Source: Deltaproteobacteria bacterium
GTDB lineage: Bacteria > Desulfobacterota > Binatia > DP-6
Direction of reading: 5' to 3'
DNA length: 12,946 nucleotides
Assembly (NCBI GenBank): GCA_005879245.1
Contig: VBLA01000119.1
Location: forward strand, 1-12,946
Both the position numbers and the translations under genes were made by a program. Of this stretch, positions 9,150-12,946 are shown piece by piece. The notes beneath the pieces were generated by a model that was not told where the DNA came from, did not search any database, and was given only the letters and a program-made list of their open reading frames with translations. Position 1 is the stretch's first letter. The number at the start of each line of letters is the position of its first letter.

Positions 9150-10094
9150 TCAGACGGCGAGCGCCGGCGCCTCGAGGCCCGTCGTCTCGGGCAGACCGAG
9201 CAACAGGTTGAGACACTGCACCGCCTGGCCGGCCGCGCCCTTGCCGAGGTTGTCGATCGCCGTCATCACGACCGCCTGCTCGCCCGGCGCGTCCCAGTAC
9301 CACCCGATGGTGCATCGGTTCGTCCCCCGCACTTCACGGAGCTCCGGCGGCGTTCCTTCACCTCGCAGGACGACGAACGGCTCTTTCTGATACGCCTCAG
9401 CGAACAACTCGGCGAGCGGCGGTCGCCCCCCGGTCGCGCGTACGTACATCGTGGAGAGGATCCCGCGGCTCACCGGCAGCAGGTGCGGAACGAACACGAC
9501 GGGAGCTGGGGTGCCGGCTGCCCGCAGCTCCTGTTCGATCTCGGGACGGTGACGATGGCCGCCGACGGCATAGGGCCGGAAGTTCTCGTTCACCTCCGCG
9601 AAGAGCTGCTCCACCTTCGCACCGCGCCCTGCGCCCGTCGTCCCGGACTTGGCGTCGACGATAACCGCGTCGCGGATGACGCCGGCCCGAGCCAACGGGA
9701 AGAGGCCGAGTAACGCATGCACACCGTACCAGCGAGCGTACACCCCAGGATCGCGGAGCCTAAAGTCGGCCGAGAGGTCGATGACCCTGCGGCCGCGGCG
9801 GAGCAGGTCGACGACCAGCGGGGCAGCGGCACCGTGCGGCAGAGCGCTCAGAACGACGTCGGCGGCCGCCGCGATCGCCGCCGGCTCGGGCGCGCAGAGC
9901 GTCCCCTCGACCGCGCCGCGGAGAAAGGGGTAGACCTCGGTGACCCGCCGTTCCCGGTACTGCTCCGAGGAGAGAAAGGCGAGCTCGACGCCGGGGTGGC
10001 GCGCGAGCAGACGCAGCAGCTCCACACCCGTGTATCCGGTGGCGCCGAGGACGGCGACCGGAACCCGCGTCGACGTCGCTCGGCTCGCTTCCAT
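9150..10094 (-). CDS. argC: N-acetyl-gamma-glutamyl-phosphate reductase, catalytic segment missing
   Basis: ArgC reduces N-acetylglutamyl-phosphate to the semialdehyde in arginine synthesis. Start taken as ATG 10094 (MEASR); ATG 10121 and TTG 10130 are upstream alternatives, and no clear Shine-Dalgarno favours one. Seen: NADP-binding VAVLGATGYTGVELL, SALPHG, DLSADFRLRDPGVYARWYG, then KSGTTGAGR, VNENF, GGHRHRPEIEQEL, LGKGAAGQAVQCLNLLLG. Between WYGVHA and LLGLFPLARAG (about 9711-9719) some 36 residues usual in the family are absent, in frame. They include the NPGCYPT motif with the catalytic cysteine. The resulting 314-aa protein would be inactive. The junction has a TTA codon, which stands out in such a GC-rich gene. 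Placement after rplM-rpsI recurs in delta-type genomes. Confidence 0.92.
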   Translation of the reverse strand: MEASRATSTRVPVAVLGATGYTGVELLRLLARHPGVELAFLSSEQYRERRVTEVYPFLRGAVEGTLCAPEPAAIAAAADVVLSALPHGAAAPLVVDLLRRGRRVIDLSADFRLRDPGVYARWYGVHALLGLFPLARAGVIRDAVIVDAKSGTTGAGRGAKVEQLFAEVNENFRPYAVGGHRHRPEIEQELRAAGTPAPVVFVPHLLPVSRGILSTMYVRATGGRPPLAELFAEAYQKEPFVVLRGEGTPPELREVRGTNRCTIGWYWDAPGEQAVVMTAIDNLGKGAAGQAVQCLNLLLGLPETTGLEAPALAV

Positions 10095-10135
10095 GGCGCG
10101 CACACTATGCGAGCGTTTCATGGGAGGCAATTGAT

Positions 10136-10197
10136 TCCGGGGGCCCGTGCGGTGCTCGCGCGGCTACGCCGCGCTCCGCTCCTCCGATGCCCCCGGA
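10136..10197. repeat. REP-like palindromic intergenic unit
   Basis: A 62-bp unit bounded by a perfect 9-bp inverted repeat, TCCGGGGGC (10136-10144) and GCCCCCGGA (10189-10197). It encloses a 7-bp hairpin GCGCGGC-TAC-GCCGCGC (10158-10174). The left 24 bases recur exactly at 5779-5802. It lies upstream of argC and downstream of rpsI. No ORF. This looks like a dispersed non-coding palindrome family (REP or MITE-like), judged only from two copies here. Confidence 0.75.
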
Positions 10198-10267
10198 CCC
10201 CCGTCGCCGCTCGCTGCCGCTCGCGGCTCCCTTGCCTTCGCTCGCGCCCTGGCGGGCGCTCGGGCGG

Positions 10268-10296
10268 TGCCGAGCGCAGCAAAGCTGCGCTCGGCA
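10268..10296. repeat. 13-bp perfect hairpin after rpsI
   Basis: TGCCGAGCGCAGC and its exact reverse complement flank an AAA loop, starting 12 nt beyond the rpsI stop. There is no T-run on either side, so it is not a canonical intrinsic terminator, though such a stable stem could end or protect the rplM-rpsI transcript. The sequence between it and the REP-like unit (10198-10267) is GC-rich and non-coding, with nothing else recognised. Confidence 0.7.
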
Positions 10297-10307
10297 GACA
10301 TTAGGAC

Positions 10308-10709
10308 CTAGCGCTTGGAGTACTGGGGGCGTTTGCGGGCTTTGTGACGACCGTACTTCTTGCGCTCGACCTTGCGGGAGTCCCGCGTGATGAAGCCCGC
10401 CTTCTTGAGCGAGATGCGAAGGTCGGGATCCGCCTGCAGGAGCGCGCGGGTGATGCCGTGGCGGATGGCAACCGCCTGGGCGGCCACACCGCCGCCGCGA
10501 ACGTTCACGTCCACCCGGTATCGCTGTTGTGTGGAAGTGACCTCGAAGGGCTGGTGCACGATCATGCGAGAGGTCTCGCGGCCGAAGTAGGCATCCAGCG
10601 GGCGGCGGTTGACGACGATTGCGCCGTCGCCGGGCTGGAGGCGAATACGGGCGATCGAGGACTTCCGCTTCCCCGTCGCCCAGATGGCGGACGCGTGCTC
10701 CGAGCTCAT
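10308..10709 (-). CDS. rpsI: 30S ribosomal protein S9
   Basis: S9 (133 aa, full length); its long C-terminal tail reaches the P-site tRNA anticodon loop. Seen: [19 protein letters not shown], the [17 protein letters not shown] segment, [44 protein letters not shown], and the conserved end QYSKR. It starts 10 nt after rplM, with a GGGAG in the rplM end as the likely ribosome site. No break. Confidence 0.98.
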   Translation of the reverse strand: MSSEHASAIWATGKRKSSIARIRLQPGDGAIVVNRRPLDAYFGRETSRMIVHQPFEVTSTQQRYRVDVNVRGGGVAAQAVAIRHGITRALLQADPDLRISLKKAGFITRDSRKVERKKYGRHKARKRPQYSKR

Positions 10710-10719
10710 CGAGTCATAC

Positions 10720-11154
10720 CTATTCTCCCGGGAATGGAACGGGCCTCTGGGCCTGGTGGGGATGGTCCGGGCCGGGGTAGATCTTGAGCTTCGTCGCGAG
10801 GCGCCGCCCCAGCCGGTTCTTCGGCAGCATCCCCTCGACCGCCTCGCGGAGAAGCCGCGTGGGATGCTTCGTCAGCACTTCCTCGGCGCGCTCCCGGCGT
10901 ACCCCACCCGGGTAGCCGGTGTGGCGAATGGCTTCCTTCTTCCGGAGCTTGTCGCCCGTCAAACGCACCTTGGCCGCATTGACGATCACCACGAAGTCGC
11001 CCGCGTCGATGTGCGGAGCGAAGCGCGGGTTGCTCTTGCCCCGCAGCACCCCCGCGACGCGCGACGCGAGCCGCCCAAGCACCTGGCCTTCGGCGTTCGC
11101 TACGTACCAGCGGCGGGCCGCTTGTGCGTCCTCGCGGCTCAGGCTCTTCGTCAT
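10720..11154 (-). CDS. rplM: 50S ribosomal protein L13
   Basis: L13 (144 aa from this start) is an early 50S assembly protein. Seen: [25 protein letters not shown], the [21 protein letters not shown] core, HTGYPGG, and [34 protein letters not shown] 11154 places the conserved Trp at residue 16, as in the family; ATG 11169 (five codons upstream) is the main alternative, and neither has a good Shine-Dalgarno. The first gene of the rplM-rpsI pair, 78 nt after tRNA-Asp, with a strong hairpin in that gap. Confidence 0.96.
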   Translation of the reverse strand: MTKSLSREDAQAARRWYVANAEGQVLGRLASRVAGVLRGKSNPRFAPHIDAGDFVVIVNAAKVRLTGDKLRKKEAIRHTGYPGGVRRERAEEVLTKHPTRLLREAVEGMLPKNRLGRRLATKLKIYPGPDHPHQAQRPVPFPGE

Positions 11155-11185
11155 TCGTGTTAGCGACATCGTATGAAAGAGATGG

Positions 11186-11225
11186 CGACGGGACCCTCCG
11201 GCAACCCTTGCCAGGGGTCCCATCG
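11186..11225 (-). promoter_or_regulatory. Leader hairpin between tRNA-Asp and rplM
   Basis: In the minus-strand RNA, CGAUGGGACCC pairs with GGGUCCCGUCG (11 bp including one U-G wobble). A CU/GGA internal loop follows, then a 5-bp stem GGCAA/UUGCC closed by GGG. The wobble pairs only in minus-strand RNA, in the direction of rplM. It begins 4 nt after the encoded CCA of tRNA-Asp and ends 31 nt before the rplM ATG. It may be an L13 autoregulatory leader, a tRNA trailer, or a weak terminator/attenuator (CAUCUCUUUC follows). Confidence 0.65.
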
Positions 11226-11229
11226 CGAA

Positions 11230-11306
<77 letters not shown>

Positions 11307-11401
11307 GTGGTTCCCCAAGTGTCGATGATTGTCGGACAGGGTGCTCCTAGCGCAGCGCGCGGCGTCTTGCAACGGAAACCCCGCCGGGCCTGCAGTGGCG
11401 G

Positions 11402-12478
11402 TCAGAGACGGAAGTTGCGACGGTAGGTGAGGTAGTTCGCGCACAGCGACGCCCCGAGGCCCTCGCCCGTGCGCCGAGATGGCCAGTTGTGGTCGAGCAC
11501 CAGGGTGTAGCTCACCCACGTCGCCCCGCGGCGGGCCAGCGTGAGGAACGAATACGCGGCCATCGCGTAGTTGAGACCCCGCCCGCGCCCCGCCTCGCGC
11601 ACGCCGATGGCGAGCAGGTTGAGGCGCTCGCTCTCGTCGAGGCGGCGCCCGCGCGCTAGGACGGCGTGCCCCGGATCGTCCGGAACGACGAGACACATCG
11701 CGACCGGGGCATCGCCCTCATAGCCAAGCACGGACGACTCGAGGAACCCGGTGGGCTCGAAGCCGGCGAAGAGGAACCCAAGCTCCTCCTCCGAGAAGGC
11801 CGTGAATCCCCAGTGGGCCTTGAAGGTATCGGCCCACGTCTCGGTGAATTCGCGAAGGCGTCGCGACCGCGATACCTCCCGCAGCGGCGTGATGGTGTAG
11901 CCACCGCGCCGGGCTCCGTCGAGGGCGCGCTCCCAACGCTCTGTCAGTGCGGGGGTCACTCGGGCCTTGTAGTCGACCCAACCCTGCTCGACCTCGAAGC
12001 GCGCGTGCTTGAGGAGCACATGATAGTAAGGTGGGTTCTGACGCAGGACGCTCGGCGGAAGCGCCTCGTAGGCGTCCATGGCGAAGGGGAGGTCGAAGAG
12101 ACCGAATCCCGCGCGAGCCGCGACGGCGCCCCGGCTGCCGAGCCACTCAGCGGCTGCATCCATCAGGGCCGCGACCGCCGTCTGCGTCTCCGGCAGGGCC
12201 TCGAACATCGTGACGTGGCCGAGCGCCTCGCCCCAGTGGCGCTGGTAGCGACGATCGATGACGGCCGCGGCGCGGGCAACGATTTCGCCCCCGTCGAGGG
12301 CCCAAAAGGGACGTATCTCGCGCTCCTTCCCGAACGGCGACTGGCCGCCGAGGATGGAGAGGTAGAGATCGACCGGCGCCGGCCACCGCGCCCCGCGGTA
12401 GGCATACACACGATCGTGGAAGAGCACGAATTGCTGGAGCGCGTCCTCGCCCTCGGGTGTCTCGACCTTGATGCCCAT
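11402..12478 (-). CDS. GNAT-like acyltransferase of unknown substrate
   Basis: A 358-residue soluble protein, ATG 12478 with AGGGGG about 6 nt upstream. It resembles two-lobed GNAT-fold proteins: an N-terminal lobe (about 1-160) with WPAPVDLYLSILGG, REIRPFWALDGGEIVARAAA and GHVTMFEALPE, and a C-terminal lobe (about 180-358) with VLGYEGDAPVAMCLVVPDD, LLAIGVREAGRGRGLNYAM (this GRGRGL resembles the acetyl-CoA-binding R/Q-x-x-G-x-G/A loop) and a SLCANYLTYRRNF ending typical of acyltransferases. No signal peptide or membrane helix. It appears uninterrupted. Substrate unknown; the neighbours (tRNA-Asp, ribosomal genes) give no pathway hint. The GNAT call is from motifs and fold pattern, not a search. 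Confidence 0.6.
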   Translation of the reverse strand: MGIKVETPEGEDALQQFVLFHDRVYAYRGARWPAPVDLYLSILGGQSPFGKEREIRPFWALDGGEIVARAAAVIDRRYQRHWGEALGHVTMFEALPETQTAVAALMDAAAEWLGSRGAVAARAGFGLFDLPFAMDAYEALPPSVLRQNPPYYHVLLKHARFEVEQGWVDYKARVTPALTERWERALDGARRGGYTITPLREVSRSRRLREFTETWADTFKAHWGFTAFSEEELGFLFAGFEPTGFLESSVLGYEGDAPVAMCLVVPDDPGHAVLARGRRLDESERLNLLAIGVREAGRGRGLNYAMAAYSFLTLARRGATWVSYTLVLDHNWPSRRTGEGLGASLCANYLTYRRNFRL

Positions 12479-12579
12479 GCGAGCCCCCTGGAATCGACCC
12501 GTCCAGCCCGACGTACGATGATCGAGGGTCGGAGTTCAACCGACCGATCATCCCATCGCAACGGGCGAGACAGGCAGCA

Positions 12580-12621
12580 TGGGCGGTACTGGGATCGAAC
12601 CAGTGGCCCCCGGCTTGTAAG
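12580..12621 (-). tRNA. tRNA-Val (TAC), 3' half only
   Basis: Anticodon loop CTTACAA (anticodon TAC), 3' anticodon strand GCCGG, variable loop GGGCC, T arm ACTGG-TTCGATC-CCAGT, acceptor 3' strand ACCGCCC and discriminator A; no encoded CCA. The 5' half is missing: beyond 12621 the would-be anticodon strand is TCCGC (imperfect pairing) and no D arm follows, nor is the acceptor partner GGGCGGT found to the window end. This is either an attachment-site remnant of a tRNA-targeting integrative element or another of the deletions seen in this window. Confidence 0.8.
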
Positions 12622-12787
12622 GCGGATTTTGGACGCAGACGGCACAAGGGCTTCTCGACGAAATCGGCCGCGGGCGCTGCGTTTTCCGCTTTCACCGCCA
12701 TCCGAAACGTCGGGCGATGTCGGGCTTTGTCCGAAACCGAACTGACCCCGTAGGTGACCCCGGAACGAGGATGAGCGCGAGGGCGTG
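12622..12787. other. Non-coding flank beyond the broken tRNA-Val, with short direct repeats
   Basis: No gene recognised. Short direct repeats are visible: TCCGAAAC at 12701-12708 and 12730-12737, GTCGGGC at 12709-12715 and 12719-12725, and TGACCCCG at 12743-12750 and 12755-12762. Such pairs beside a half tRNA would suit integrase arm sites but could be chance. The stretch is less GC-skewed toward coding than its neighbours. Confidence 0.4.
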
Positions 12788-12946
12788 ATGGCGGACGCGG
12801 CGGAGCGGGAGGCCCCGACGGGGGCGGAGATGGGCGCGGGTGCCCCGGCGGACGGGGCGCCGTCGAGGCCGCGTGGGGGCCGGCCGCGGAAGGGCGGCTA
12901 CGTGCTCATGCGGACAACCATGCGGTCGCTGACGACGCGCCGGCTC
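12788..12946 (+). CDS. N-terminus of an unrecognised protein (runs off the window)
   Basis: ATG 12788 with a GAGGG ending 4 nt upstream opens 53 codons with no stop before the edge. A low-complexity Ala/Gly/Pro/Glu-rich stretch (1-30) is followed by a basic patch RGGRPRKGGY and RTTMRSLTTRRL. The RPRK motif can occur in DNA-binding proteins, but this is not enough to assign a family. If the tRNA-Val junction is an attachment site, this would be the first gene of the inserted element; that is inference. The frame could also be chance in GC-rich DNA. Confidence 0.4.
   Translation, partial: MADAAEREAPTGAEMGAGAPADGAPSRPRGGRPRKGGYVLMRTTMRSLTTRRL

Noticed and set aside
11155..11223. An N-terminal extension of rplM starting at 11223
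   Set aside because: It would translate through the leader hairpin and add residues absent from L13; ATG 11154 fits the family length.
11344..11372. A possible promoter for tRNA-Asp (TTGCAA, 17 nt, TAGGAG, minus strand)
   Set aside because: The -10 match is poor and the spacing alone is weak evidence in GC-rich DNA.

Overview
This is a GC-rich bacterial chromosome segment made almost entirely of housekeeping genes. The LPS-export permease genes lptF and lptG indicate a Gram-negative, outer-membrane organism. The order tRNA-Thr, tRNA-Tyr, tRNA-Gly, tRNA-Thr, rpmG, tRNA-Trp, secE, nusG, rplKAJL, rpoB, and the order rplM, rpsI, argC, both recall the former Deltaproteobacteria (Desulfobacterota, Myxococcota, Binatota-like lineages). 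That placement is inferred from gene order and composition, not from a search.

Layout. (1) Positions 1-6227, minus strand: one transcription/translation operon. It appears to start at a strong sigma70-like promoter (6198-6227) and runs through a tRNA cluster, rpmG (zinc-ribbon L33, too short for most ORF callers), tRNA-Trp, secE, nusG, rplK, rplA, rplJ, rplL and rpoB, which leaves the window at its left edge. (2) 6253-7020, minus: rlmB. (3) 7045-9107, plus: lptF and lptG, overlapping by ATGA and diverging from rlmB. (4) 9150-10094, minus: argC. (5) 10136-10296: a palindromic REP-like unit and a second perfect hairpin. (6) 10308-11306, minus: rpsI, rplM, a leader hairpin and tRNA-Asp. (7) 11402-12478, minus: a GNAT-like protein of unknown substrate. 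(8) 12580-12946: the 3' half of a tRNA-Val joined to unrelated DNA, then the start of an unrecognised plus-strand ORF.

The most striking property is a series of internal losses. rpoB, lptF, lptG and argC each lack an internal stretch. By recalled family lengths the rpoB, argC and lptG gaps are each roughly 35-40 codons (about 105-120 nt); the lptF gap looks similar or slightly larger. Three of the four also change reading frame. The tRNA-Gly gene stops after its anticodon arm and runs straight into a partial copy of the REP-like unit; the tRNA-Val lacks its 5' half. rpoB and an argC without its catalytic cysteine could not work as written, so a systematic assembly or library artefact is the leading explanation. 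The genes between the breaks look full length. tuf, usually found between tRNA-Thr(GGT) and rpmG/tRNA-Trp in such clusters, is also absent.

I did not find a convincing new defence, mobile or metabolic system. The more biological leads are the rplM leader hairpin, the REP-like palindrome, and the possible tRNA-Val attachment-site remnant at the right end.
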